DNA from: Silanimonas lenta DSM 16282
GTDB taxonomy: Bacteria > Pseudomonadota > Gammaproteobacteria > Xanthomonadales > Xanthomonadaceae
Direction of reading: 5' to 3'
Length of the DNA: 64,000 nt
Assembly (NCBI RefSeq): GCF_000429065.1
Contig: NZ_KE386845.1
Coordinates: forward strand, 1 to 64,000
Shown: piece after piece, positions 30,521 through 39,061 of the stretch
Layout of the letters: the number at the start of each line of letters is the position of its first letter
Position numbering within the stretch: position 1 is the stretch's first letter
The notes under the pieces: model-generated
What the model saw: the letters and a program-made list of their open reading frames with translations, nothing else
What the model was told of the DNA's origin: nothing
The model's database searches: none
Translations under genes and position numbers: made by a program

Positions 30521-31573
30521 ATGCACGCCGACGCCCTGCCCGAGCCCGAACGCAGCCACCGCGCCATCGCCAGGCTTGCCGCCCTGGCCGAACTGCGCGG
30601 CTGCCCCGGCGATCTTCTGCCCCCCCTGCTCGTCGAACTCATGGAGGCCATCGGTGCCGACGGCCTCGGCTTCGAACGCCGCGAGGGCGAAGCCCTGGTG
30701 CAGGTGGAGGGCGTGGGCAGTTTCGCCGCCCTCGCCGGCTGCCGTAGCGCCCTTGCCGCCAGCCTCGGTGGTGCTGCCCTGCTCAGCCGCAACCTGGCCG
30801 TGGCCGCGGATGCCATGCAAGACCCGCGGGTAGACCGCGCCCTGTGCCTGCGCAGCGACTCCGGTTCGCTGGCCGCCGTCCCGGTGGATGTCTCGGGCCA
30901 TCCCGCCGGGGTGCTGCTGGCGGGCTGGCGCCGGCCGCATGCCGCCGGCGAACCCGCCCTCGGCCTGCTGCGCATCGGCGCCGGCCTGCTTTCCGGTCTG
31001 CTGGCCCGGCACCTGCTCGGCGAGCGCGGCGAAGACCCGGCGCGGCTCATGGCCTCGGCCTTCGCCCAGACCCGCCACGAGGAGGCCGCGCGCCGCCGCC
31101 CGGATGAGCTCGACGTGCTCACCGGCCTGCTCGGGCCGGCGGCCTTCGAATCGGCCCTGGCCAGCAGCGCGGCGCACTGGTCGCCGAGCCAGAACAGTGC
31201 CGTGCTGTTCATCGACCTCGACCGCTTCCACCGGGTGAACGAGGCGCATGGCCATGCCGTGGGCGATACCGTGCTGCAGCGGGTGGCCGACGTGCTGCGC
31301 CGCTGCACCCGCGGCCATGACGTGGTAGCAAGGCTCGGCGACGACGATTTCGCCGTGCTGCTCAACCGCCTCGGCGACCCGGCCCTGCAGGCCGCGGTGG
31401 CGGCCGAGCGGATCATCGACGCCGTGCTGGCCGACAACCTCACCAACGAGGGCATGCCGCGCATCGAGCTGTGCATCGGTGCTGCCCTGATCGACCGGGC
31501 CGGCCTGGATGCCGCCCGGGTGATGCGCGACGCCGAACACGCCCTGCACGCCGAGAAGTCGGGGCGCGGCTGA
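30521..31573 (+). CDS. GAF-like plus degenerate GGDEF protein
   Basis: A 350-aa cytoplasmic protein. Residues about 25-165 look like a GAF-type sensor domain. The C-terminal half is a GGDEF domain (DVLTGLLGPAAFE, VLFIDLDRFHRVNEAHGH), but the signature at 273-277 reads GDDDF instead of GGDEF, and the usual FK of DxDxFK is FH. These changes touch the catalytic loop and nucleotide binding, so it is probably inactive or a c-di-GMP/GTP sensor. A TACCCT -10-like box lies at the end of the ABC exporter gene. It converges on the 814-aa gene with 25 bases between them. Confidence 0.85.
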   Translation: MHADALPEPERSHRAIARLAALAELRGCPGDLLPPLLVELMEAIGADGLGFERREGEALVQVEGVGSFAALAGCRSALAASLGGAALLSRNLAVAADAMQDPRVDRALCLRSDSGSLAAVPVDVSGHPAGVLLAGWRRPHAAGEPALGLLRIGAGLLSGLLARHLLGERGEDPARLMASAFAQTRHEEAARRRPDELDVLTGLLGPAAFESALASSAAHWSPSQNSAVLFIDLDRFHRVNEAHGHAVGDTVLQRVADVLRRCTRGHDVVARLGDDDFAVLLNRLGDPALQAAVAAERIIDAVLADNLTNEGMPRIELCIGAALIDRAGLDAARVMRDAEHALHAEKSGRG

Positions 31574-31598
31574 TGCCGTGCCGCCCGCTGCCGCAGGC

Positions 31599-34043
31599 CT
31601 AGCCGAGCCAGTCCTCGCCGGCCTGCCAGGCCGCCCGGACGGCCTGCCAGGCCCGTGCCGGCACCGGGTCGCCGGCGAGCCGCCACAGCCCGCGTCCCGG
31701 GGCCTCCACCATCGGCATCGCATCGAGGCGGCGCAGCAGGGCCTCCAGCGACCATTCGCGCCGCTGGCGCGGCATGCCGGGGCGCCACCAGGGCTGCCCG
31801 GCGGTCTCGAACACGATCCGGTCGTCCTCGAAGGCGAGGAAGAACGGCAGGCCACCGAAGTGCTCGCCGGGGCGGGCATGGAGCCGGTGCTGCCGGCGGT
31901 CGAGCAGGGCGATCTCCCAGTCCTCGATGGCGGGGCCATGGTGGAAGCGCGCGGGCAGGCCCTCCCGGTGCCGGGCGAAGAGCAGCCAGCGGCCATCGGC
32001 CGAGCCGATCATTCCCTGCGCCACGCCGCCGACGGCATGCCCTTCGGCCGTGAGCAGGCCGCCCAGCAGGCGCGGTTCCTGCTCGCGCGGCCAGGCATCC
32101 TGCCAGCGGTCGCGGGCGCCGAAGAGCAGCACGGGCGGCGCCGACGGCGGGCGATACTCGACATCGCCGGGCTGCAGCGGCGAGACCGGCGCGCAGCACT
32201 CGACCCAGGGCGGCAGAAGGCGCAGGCACCCCGCCCCGGCATCCAGCTGGGCGCGCCGGCCGCGCAGCACCAGCAGCCGGCCCGGAGCGGCCTGGCGGCG
32301 GTTCCAGGCATTGTGCTCGGGTGGCCCCTCCAGCGGTCTTAAAGGCTCCGGCAGGTCCTTGGCCGGCTGTTGCCCGCACAGTTCGGTCCATTCGATCTGC
32401 CCCTGGTGCACGGCCCGCAGGCGCAGTTCGGCCACCGGCCGGCGCAGGGTGGATACCCGCCCCGAGGCGAGATCGACCAGATGGAGTTGCGATGCCAGAG
32501 CGCGGCCGAGCACGCCCTGCAGCACGACGAAGCGCCCTGCCCCGTCCAGCCAGCGCGGCACCGGGCTGATGCCCTCGAGCACGAGCCGTTCGTGGCGCAG
32601 CCGGTACGGGCGCTGCTCCCGCGGATCGACCGGCGGCCCCATCGGCTCGAAGACGAGGCAGGGACCCGCAGGATGGCGGGCAAGCAGGGGCTGCAGGCCA
32701 GCCGCATCGGCGGGATCCTGCAGGGTACGGAGGCCGGACAGCGGCACGCTGGCCTCGACTTCCTCGAACACCGGCCAGCCCTGTTCATCGACCCTGCAGA
32801 ACCACGGCAGGGGGCCCGGCGTGAAGTGCTCGTCGAGCACGGCGGCCGAAGCCCGGGCGGGGAAGGACACCCCCGGGAACGGATGGACCGGATGGGCGAT
32901 TTCCACCCCTTCCTCGCGCAGGGCGGTCGGGCGGGCGGCGCCGAGTCCGGGAATGCCGCGCTCCCAGGTCCTGCCGAAATCGAGCCAGCGCCCCTCGCCA
33001 CGGGCATGCCACAGGTACCAGCCGGCTGGCGGAACACCGCCTTCGAGGGTCTCGCTGGCGGGAAACAGGGCGGCCCTGCCGTCTTCACGCCACAGCACGG
33101 CCTCGAGGGCGCCATGCGACAGGATGAGCGGCAACGGACCGGCCTCGCTCTCGATCCGCCAGTCGGGCTGCTGGGCGTACAGGAGAGCATCGCCCACGTC
33201 GAGGATGCGTTCCCGCTCGATCAGGGCGACCCGCCTCAGGCCGGCGGCCGCAGGGCCGAACGCGGCCTCCGTCGGCGGCACCGGCTCGCCCTGCGGCCAC
33301 CACAGCCCATCGCTGCGGCACACATAGGCCCGGACCCGCTCGAAGCCGAGCTGCGCCAGCCGGGCCGCACTGGTCGGCCCCGAGCACAGCCGGGCCACCA
33401 GGCCCGCCCGCCAGGGCCCGCGGAACAGCAGTCGCGCCGGCAGATCCACCACATGGATGGCCTCCTCCTCCTGCCCCCCCACGACCCACCAGCGCCCGTC
33501 ATCGCTCAGGCCCCACTCCTCGCCCGACAGGCACAGGGCCACCGACAGGGTATGGATGAAGGTGTGCGGCGGCCCGCCCATGCCGCGCTCCCCGGCCGCC
33601 ACCGTGAGGACCTTCAGGCCGGTCTCTCCGAGCGGCCGCCAGTCATCGGGCGCGTCCCGGGAAGCTTGCAGGGGCACGGAGGACGGGGCGGCCCTGAGCA
33701 GGGGCGGCAGCGGGTCCCGGGGCTCGAAGCGCCGGCCGATCCAGCCCAGCGGCAGGAGCAGCAGCAGGCCGGCCAGGAGCGCCAGCAGCACGCCCAGCAG
33801 CCACCCGTGGGTGGCGGCCAGCGATTTTCCGATGGCCAGGGCAGCGCCGATGGCGGTCGCGGGCGGCAGCGACAGCAGCCCTGGCAGGCCGAAGCGCGGC
33901 CCGAAACGCCGCTGCCCCAGGCTCTGTCCCAGCAAGGCGAGGAGGGCAAACGCGTAGAGCGCCAGCATCGGGGCGGGCGGCAGCACGGCCCCCAGGCCGA
34001 TGGGAACCAGGAACGCCAGCAGCGTCAGGCAACCCCGCCCCAT
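31599..34043 (-). CDS. Unrecognised 814-aa membrane-anchored protein
   Basis: I recognise no family. The first about 110 residues hold three or four hydrophobic segments (for example TLLAFLVPIGLGAVLPPA and WLLGVLLALLAGLLLLLPLG), ending with positive charges GRRFEP. The remaining about 700 residues are soluble-looking, Trp- and Pro-rich, with recurring short blocks of the form L-LVF-D/E, R-W-L-L-F and W-V-V, which suggest a beta-propeller-like or repeated beta structure. Low-Cys content and location of positive charges suggest the large part is cytoplasmic, but topology is uncertain. It follows mtnP by 17 bases and is the last gene of that run. Confidence 0.7.
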   Translation of the reverse strand: MGRGCLTLLAFLVPIGLGAVLPPAPMLALYAFALLALLGQSLGQRRFGPRFGLPGLLSLPPATAIGAALAIGKSLAATHGWLLGVLLALLAGLLLLLPLGWIGRRFEPRDPLPPLLRAAPSSVPLQASRDAPDDWRPLGETGLKVLTVAAGERGMGGPPHTFIHTLSVALCLSGEEWGLSDDGRWWVVGGQEEEAIHVVDLPARLLFRGPWRAGLVARLCSGPTSAARLAQLGFERVRAYVCRSDGLWWPQGEPVPPTEAAFGPAAAGLRRVALIERERILDVGDALLYAQQPDWRIESEAGPLPLILSHGALEAVLWREDGRAALFPASETLEGGVPPAGWYLWHARGEGRWLDFGRTWERGIPGLGAARPTALREEGVEIAHPVHPFPGVSFPARASAAVLDEHFTPGPLPWFCRVDEQGWPVFEEVEASVPLSGLRTLQDPADAAGLQPLLARHPAGPCLVFEPMGPPVDPREQRPYRLRHERLVLEGISPVPRWLDGAGRFVVLQGVLGRALASQLHLVDLASGRVSTLRRPVAELRLRAVHQGQIEWTELCGQQPAKDLPEPLRPLEGPPEHNAWNRRQAAPGRLLVLRGRRAQLDAGAGCLRLLPPWVECCAPVSPLQPGDVEYRPPSAPPVLLFGARDRWQDAWPREQEPRLLGGLLTAEGHAVGGVAQGMIGSADGRWLLFARHREGLPARFHHGPAIEDWEIALLDRRQHRLHARPGEHFGGLPFFLAFEDDRIVFETAGQPWWRPGMPRQRREWSLEALLRRLDAMPMVEAPGRGLWRLAGDPVPARAWQAVRAAWQAGEDWLG

Positions 34044-34060
34044 GCCCCGGAATGCCGGAC

Positions 34061-34816
34061 TCAGAACGCCAGCGCCCGCAGCAGCCGCGGCAGGGGCTCG
34101 GTGGCCGCGGCCATGTTGGCCAGCACGTCCTCGAGGGTGATGACCTCGTCCTCCGGCGCACGGCCCGCCGCCCAGTTGGCGACGATGGCAAGGCAGGCGT
34201 AATCGAGCCCGAGCTCGCGGGCCAGCGCGGCCTCCGGCATGCCGGTCATGCCCACGAGGTCACAGCCGTCCCGGCGCAGGCGCTCGATCTCGGCCTTCGT
34301 CTCCAGCCGCGGCCCCTGGGTAGCCCCGTAGCAGCCGCCGTCCACCACCGGCACCCCGGCAGCCGCGGCGGCGGCCAGCAGGGCCCGACGCAGGGCCGGC
34401 GTGTAGGGCTCGCCGAAATCCACGTGCAGGGCCTCGCCCTCGCCATCCCAGAGGCTCACGGCGCGGCCATGGGTGTAGTCGATGAGCTGGTCGGGCACGC
34501 CGATCACCCGCGGGCCCCAGGCCTCGGTGATGCCGCCGACCGAGTTGACCGCGACCACCCGGGTCGCGCCGAGGGACTTCAGCGCCCAGAGGTTGGCGCG
34601 GTAGTTGATGCGGTGCGGCGGCACGGCATGGCCCTCGCCGTGGCGGGCGAGGAAGGCGATGCGGTGCGGGCCGAAGCCGCCCACCCGCACCGGCGCCGAC
34701 GGCGTACCCCAGGGTGTCTCGACGGCATGGGTCTCCACGCCTTCGAGTTCGGCCAGCCGGTACAGCCCGGTGCCGCCGATGACGGCGAAGTCGATCGCCC
34801 TGTCCGCGCCACTCAT
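34061..34816 (-). CDS. mtnP: S-methyl-5'-thioinosine/thioadenosine phosphorylase
   Basis: A 251-aa nucleoside phosphorylase of the MTAP family. It has the phosphate site FAVIGGTGLYRL, RHGEGHAVPPHRINYRANLW, NSVGGITE and the C-terminal GPRLETKAEIERLRRDGCDL-type stretch followed by VGMTGMPEA. It splits methylthio-nucleosides to a base and a sugar phosphate, recycling the by-product of polyamine synthesis. In pseudomonads and relatives close homologues prefer methylthioinosine; which one applies here cannot be told. The start overlaps the hpt stop by four bases. Confidence 0.88.
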   Translation of the reverse strand: MSGADRAIDFAVIGGTGLYRLAELEGVETHAVETPWGTPSAPVRVGGFGPHRIAFLARHGEGHAVPPHRINYRANLWALKSLGATRVVAVNSVGGITEAWGPRVIGVPDQLIDYTHGRAVSLWDGEGEALHVDFGEPYTPALRRALLAAAAAAGVPVVDGGCYGATQGPRLETKAEIERLRRDGCDLVGMTGMPEAALARELGLDYACLAIVANWAAGRAPEDEVITLEDVLANMAAATEPLPRLLRALAF

Positions 34817-35370
34817 GCCTTCGGCTCCCAGGCGTAGATGGCCGGCAGGTTGCGGCCCTGTTCGAAGAAGTCCATGCCGTAGCCGTAGACGTAGAAATCC
34901 GGCACCTCAAGACCGATGTGGTCGGCCCGCGCACCGGGCGCGCAGCGCCCGTGCACCTTGCGGCAGAGCACGGCCACCCGCACCTCCGCCGCCCCCTGGT
35001 CCTGGCACCACTGGGTGATGCCGACCAGCGTATTGCCCTCGTCGAGGATATCGTCCACCACCAGCACACGCCGTCCTTTGAGCGAGACCTGCGGACGGTG
35101 CAGCCACACCAGGGTCTCGCCGGCGGTCTTGCCGCGGTAGCGGGTGGCGTGCAGGTAGTCGAACTCGAAGTCGATGCCGGCCTCCAGCGCCAGCCCGGTG
35201 GCGAACAGCATCCCGCCATTCATCACGGTCAGGAACAGCGGCGGCTCGGCGGCAGTGGCATAGGCCGCGCGCAGCTCGGCAGCCACCCGGCGGATGGCAG
35301 CATCGATGGCGGCGCGGTCGTGGAGGATGCGCGACTCGCGCAGGGCATCGGCGAGCAGGGGGCGGCTCAT
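34813..35370 (-). CDS. hpt: Hypoxanthine-guanine phosphoribosyltransferase
   Basis: A 185-aa type I phosphoribosyltransferase. The PRPP motif VLVVDDILDEGNTL (about 102-115) and FLTVMNGGMLFA are clear, and the C-terminal segment VPDFYVYGYGMDFFEQGR closes the purine site. It converts hypoxanthine or guanine to the nucleotide, and pairs logically with the phosphorylase downstream, which releases purine bases. The start overlaps the nagZ stop (ATGA) and its stop overlaps the phosphorylase start. Confidence 0.92.
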   Translation of the reverse strand: MSRPLLADALRESRILHDRAAIDAAIRRVAAELRAAYATAAEPPLFLTVMNGGMLFATGLALEAGIDFEFDYLHATRYRGKTAGETLVWLHRPQVSLKGRRVLVVDDILDEGNTLVGITQWCQDQGAAEVRVAVLCRKVHGRCAPGARADHIGLEVPDFYVYGYGMDFFEQGRNLPAIYAWEPKA

Positions 35371-36374
35371 GCAGTGAACTCCGGGCCGGACAGGGCCTGC
35401 TGGATGGCGGGCCGGCGGGCATCGGCGAGCAGGCCCTGCCAGCCGAGGGCGCCACGCCCCATCAGGCCGACGAGGGCGGCCATATTCCCGGGGCCACGGC
35501 CCTCCATCGCCCGCAGGCTGTCCGGGACCAGGGCCGGGGCGCAGACCAGCACCACATCGCAGCCGGCATCGAGGTGGGCATCGATGCGTGCCTTCACCCC
35601 GCCGGCCGATTCCGCCGCGGCCATGCCGATGTCGTCGGAGAAGGCCACGCCGCGGAAGCCCATGCGCCCGCGCAGCACGTCCTTCAGCCAGAACGGCGAG
35701 TAGCCGGCCGGCTCCGGAGCGACCGCCGGATAGGTGACATGGGCCAGCATCACCGCCTCGGCCCCGGCCTCGATGCCGGCGGCGAAGGGGACGAGGTCCT
35801 CGCGCTCCAGCACTTCCAGCGGCCGGGGGTCGATCGCCGCATCGAAATGCGTGTCCTCGCGCACCGAGCCATGGCCGGGGAAGTGCTTGAGCGTGGCCGC
35901 CATGCCGGCGGCGTGCATGCCCTGCACGTAGGCACGGGTGAAGGCGGCGACCACCTGCGGGTCGGGATGAAAGGCGCGGTCGCCGATGGCGAGGTTGCCG
36001 CGGCCGAGATCCACCACCGGGGCGAAACTGAGATCGAGGCCGATGGCGCGGATCTCGCTCGCCATCAGCCAGGCATGCTCCTGCGCCAGGCGCAGGGCCG
36101 CCCCCGGATCGCGCCCATGGAGCGCGCCGAAGGGCGCCAGCGCCGGCAGTTTGGTGAAGCCCTCGACGAAGCGCTGCACCCGGCCGCCTTCCTGGTCCAC
36201 GCACAGCAGCTGCGGCCGCGGCGCGGCCTCGCGCAGGGCAGCGGCGAGCTCCGCCACCTGCCCGCGCGAGGCGAAATTGCGCTTGAACAGGATCACGCCC
36301 GCCACCGCGGGGTGCTGCAGCCAGTCGCGCTCCTCCGCCGACAGCGTGGTGCCGGCAATGCCGATGATCAGCAT
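35367..36374 (-). CDS. nagZ: Beta-N-acetylhexosaminidase NagZ
   Basis: A 335-aa GH3 enzyme that removes GlcNAc from anhydro-muropeptides in the cytoplasm during cell-wall recycling. The signature loop reads KHFPGHGSVREDTH (the common form has DSH) and the catalytic Asp lies in VAFSDDIGM. No signal peptide is seen. The ATG at 36374 follows GGAGAAGGAGGG. It lies in the overlapping run rlmD-CYTH-nagZ-hpt-mtnP. An AmpD-like amidase of the same pathway lies at 61895-62470. Confidence 0.95.
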   Translation of the reverse strand: MLIIGIAGTTLSAEERDWLQHPAVAGVILFKRNFASRGQVAELAAALREAAPRPQLLCVDQEGGRVQRFVEGFTKLPALAPFGALHGRDPGAALRLAQEHAWLMASEIRAIGLDLSFAPVVDLGRGNLAIGDRAFHPDPQVVAAFTRAYVQGMHAAGMAATLKHFPGHGSVREDTHFDAAIDPRPLEVLEREDLVPFAAGIEAGAEAVMLAHVTYPAVAPEPAGYSPFWLKDVLRGRMGFRGVAFSDDIGMAAAESAGGVKARIDAHLDAGCDVVLVCAPALVPDSLRAMEGRGPGNMAALVGLMGRGALGWQGLLADARRPAIQQALSGPEFTA

Positions 36375-36877
36375 CCCTCCTTCTCCTCCGGGGTCCAGTG
36401 CGCGAACGGCCGCTCGGCCAGCGCGAGGTTGTAGTAGCGGGCGTGTCCGGTCACTTCCGCGCCGAGCCATGCCGGTCGTTCGAAGGCCTCGTCCACCGCG
36501 CCCAGTTCGATCTCGGCCACCACCAGCCCGGCATTGTCGCCGTGGAACTCGTCCACTTCCCAAAGGTGCGCGCCGATAGTGACGTAATGCCGGGTCTTGT
36601 CGATCAGGCCGCCGACGCAGAGCGCCAGCAGGGCCTCGGCGTCCGCCAGCGGAATCGGGTAATCGAACTCCTGCCGCATGCTTCCGAGTTCACGCGACTT
36701 CAGGTTCAGCGCCGCCGTCTCGCCGGCGATGCGCACCCGCACCGAGGCCTTCTGCGCGCCGCTCGCCACCGCGGCATGGTCGTTGAGGTAGCCCTGGGCC
36801 ATGCGCACACGGCGTCCGGCCTGCGCGCGCCAGGCCTCCCCCACCACCAGGAACTTGCGCTCGATCTCGATGCCCAT
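36368..36877 (-). CDS. CYTH-domain protein (putative triphosphatase)
   Basis: A 169-aa stand-alone CYTH protein. The ExExK motif (IEIERKFLV) at the N-terminus and the alternating charged strands (ASVRVRIAGETAALNLK, WEVDEFHG, VVAEIEL) form the triphosphate tunnel of this family, which includes inorganic triphosphatases and class IV adenylate cyclases. Tripolyphosphatase activity is the usual finding for short bacterial CYTH proteins; the role here is inferred. The start shares a base with the rlmD stop (TGATG), and its stop lies just before the nagZ start. Confidence 0.88.
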   Translation of the reverse strand: MGIEIERKFLVVGEAWRAQAGRRVRMAQGYLNDHAAVASGAQKASVRVRIAGETAALNLKSRELGSMRQEFDYPIPLADAEALLALCVGGLIDKTRHYVTIGAHLWEVDEFHGDNAGLVVAEIELGAVDEAFERPAWLGAEVTGHARYYNLALAERPFAHWTPEEKEGC

Positions 36878-38250
36878 CAGCGGCGCTCGAACACGGCAAT
36901 GGATTCGACATGCGCAGTGTGCGGGAACATGTCCATCACGCCGGCGCCGAGCAGGGTGTAGCCACGCTCCTTGACGAGGAAGCCGGCATCGCGGGCCAGC
37001 GAGCCCGGGTGGCAGCTCACGTAGACGATGCGCGGAATGGCCTTCAGCGGCAGCTGGGCCAGCACCTCGGCGGCCCCGGCACGCGGCGGGTCGAGCAGCA
37101 GCCTGTCGAAGCCGTCGCGCAGCCACGGCTCGCCCGCGAGGTCCTTGGTGAGGTCGGCGGCGAAGAAGCGGGCGTTCGGCAGGCCGTTGGCCTCGGCATT
37201 CTGCCGCGCCCGCGCCACCAGCCCGGCATCGCCCTCGACGCCGACGACCTCGAAGCCGCGGCGGGCGATCGGCAGGGTGAAGTTGCCAAGCCCGCAGAAC
37301 AGGTCGAGCACCCGATCCCCCGGCGCGGGCTGCAGGAGATCGATGGCGCGCGCGATCATCTGGCGGTTCAGGCCGGCGTTGACCTGGATGAAGTCGAGCG
37401 GTCGGAACTGCAGGCGCACGCCCACGTCCGCCCCGATGTCGGCCGCGCCGAGGTCGAAGTGCAGGTCGACCTGCTCCGGCCACAGCGGCACCACGCTGTC
37501 GATGCCGCCGGGCTGCAGGAACACCGCCACCGCCTCGCGACGGGCGAAGGCCAGCAGCCGTTCGCGATCGCCGTCGGAGAGCGGTTCGAGGTGGCGGAAC
37601 ACCAGCGCCAGCACGCCGCCCTCTCGCGGGGTCCCGCCGTCCAGCGCGCCGTCGCCGGCGATGAACTCGATCTGCGGGATGGTGCGGCGGCCGTCGAGCG
37701 ATTCCACCAGCGCGGAGAGCGCCGGGATGCGCCGGCCCAGCGCCGGGATCACCGTGTGGCATTCGGACAGGTCGGCAACGAAGCGCGGATCCTGCTCGCG
37801 GAAGCCGACGAGGGCCTTGCCCTTCTTCTCGACCCAGCGCACCGAGAGCCGGCCCTTGCGGCGGTAGCCCCACTGCGCGTCGCGGATCGGCGCAAACCAC
37901 TCGCGCGGCTCGACATGGCCGATGCGCGCCAGGTTCTCGGCCAGCACCCGGGCCTTGGCCTCGATCTGCTTCGCTTCGTCCAGATGCTGCAGCGCGCAGC
38001 CGCCGCAGGTGCCGAAGTGGGCACAACGCGGCGCCACGCGGTCGGGCGAGGCCTCGATCACCTCGAAGGCCACGGCCTCGTCGAAGTGGCGGTTCTTCGC
38101 CGTCTGCCTCGCCCTCACCCGCTCGCCGGGCAGGGCGCCCGAGACGAACACGGCCTTGCCTTCGCGCCGCCCCACGCCCCGGCCATCATGGGAGAGGTCG
38201 TCGATGGCAATCTCGAAGTCGGGATCCAAACGCTGCCGGTGTCGCGCCAC
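36877..38250 (-). CDS. rlmD: 23S rRNA (uracil-1939-C5)-methyltransferase RlmD
   Basis: A 457-aa enzyme. An N-terminal TRAM domain (DFEIAIDDLSHDGRGVGR) precedes an iron-sulfur binding set C76, C82, C85 (CAHFGTCGGC) plus a later Cys in LSECHTV. The methyltransferase part has VLDLFCGLGNFTLPIA, LLLDPPRAG and the catalytic Cys in IVYVSCHPGSLARD. The GTG at 38250 is the best start: the frame upstream enters the promoter palindrome. It leads the run through CYTH, nagZ, hpt and mtnP. Confidence 0.93.
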   Translation of the reverse strand: MARHRQRLDPDFEIAIDDLSHDGRGVGRREGKAVFVSGALPGERVRARQTAKNRHFDEAVAFEVIEASPDRVAPRCAHFGTCGGCALQHLDEAKQIEAKARVLAENLARIGHVEPREWFAPIRDAQWGYRRKGRLSVRWVEKKGKALVGFREQDPRFVADLSECHTVIPALGRRIPALSALVESLDGRRTIPQIEFIAGDGALDGGTPREGGVLALVFRHLEPLSDGDRERLLAFARREAVAVFLQPGGIDSVVPLWPEQVDLHFDLGAADIGADVGVRLQFRPLDFIQVNAGLNRQMIARAIDLLQPAPGDRVLDLFCGLGNFTLPIARRGFEVVGVEGDAGLVARARQNAEANGLPNARFFAADLTKDLAGEPWLRDGFDRLLLDPPRAGAAEVLAQLPLKAIPRIVYVSCHPGSLARDAGFLVKERGYTLLGAGVMDMFPHTAHVESIAVFERR

Positions 38251-38272
38251 GGGAAGCTCGAAAGAAAACGGA

Positions 38273-38289
38273 GCGCGATTGTATCGCGC
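38273..38289 (-). promoter_or_regulatory. rlmD promoter inside a palindrome
   Basis: GCGCGAT-TGT-ATCGCGC is a 7-bp inverted repeat with a three-base centre. Its minus strand contains TACAAT as a -10 box, about 28 bases before the rlmD GTG. A repressor binding the palindrome would block the promoter; alternatively it is coincidental. Confidence 0.45.
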
Positions 38290-38335
38290 CCCGCCCGGGT
38301 CCTCGCCGCGTCCCGCGCGCTGCGCGGGCCGGGGA

Positions 38336-38959
38336 TCACTTCTGCTTCCAGTTCCCGGCACTGTCCTGGTACCACCAGCCGGGCCGGGCCTGTGCCACCC
38401 ATTCACGGGCAAAGGTCTGGCGGATCTGCTCCTCCCACTCCGGCTTGCCGTTCGCCACCGCGATCTCGCGGTACACGGCGCGGCGGTCGCGATTCTCGTC
38501 GGCCACCGCCTGGGTGGCGGCGGTGCGCTGCGCCAGCGGCACCTTGGCCGGGTCGCGCAGCACCACGAGGCCGTCGTTGCCGAAGCCGAGCGCTCCGCTG
38601 TCGAACAGCGGCGCCAGGGTGGACTGGAAGCGCTCGGCCATGCGCTGCTGGATGGCCTGAATGGCCGGGGTGCGGATGGTGATGTCGGCCCGCTCCTGGG
38701 CGTGGGCGCTGCCGATGAAGACGCCCACCGGGTCGAAGCGCCACTCCCGGCGCAGCAGTACCCACTGCGGCAGCGCCTCGCGCTGCACCGAGGCAGAGCC
38801 GCCACCGGCGTTGGCGGGCGTCTCGCCGATCACGTCCTCGACGAACTCCTTGGCCGCCTGCTGGGCTTCGGCCGCCGGGAAGTAGACGTTGATCGTCACG
38901 CAGGAGGCCAGCAGGAAGAAGGGCAGCAGGATCGCGGCGAGCAGCAGGGGCTTGCGCAT
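38336..38959 (-). CDS. YdbL-family (DUF1318) lipoprotein
   Basis: A 207-aa protein. A short signal peptide ends in lipobox LLASC, followed by CVTINVYFPAAEAQQAAKEF, typical of the pseudomonad/xanthomonad form of YdbL. The C-terminal domain (NDGLVVLRDPAKVPLAQR, VADENRDRRAVYREIA) is DUF1318. In E. coli YdbL works with YdbH and YnbE in outer-membrane lipid homeostasis. Here the YdbH-like gene lies 102 bases upstream on the same strand. A TAGGAT -10-like sequence lies in that gap, so it may have its own promoter. Confidence 0.85.
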   Translation of the reverse strand: MRKPLLLAAILLPFFLLASCVTINVYFPAAEAQQAAKEFVEDVIGETPANAGGGSASVQREALPQWVLLRREWRFDPVGVFIGSAHAQERADITIRTPAIQAIQQRMAERFQSTLAPLFDSGALGFGNDGLVVLRDPAKVPLAQRTAATQAVADENRDRRAVYREIAVANGKPEWEEQIRQTFAREWVAQARPGWWYQDSAGNWKQK

Positions 38960-39061
38960 GGAGAGCCTCGTCTCGGTGGGCGGACGCCCCGATCCTACCC
39001 CGGGGCGAGGGTCTGGCAAGCCACCCGCCCCGGGTCACGCAGGCCGCGTTCAGCCAGCCCC

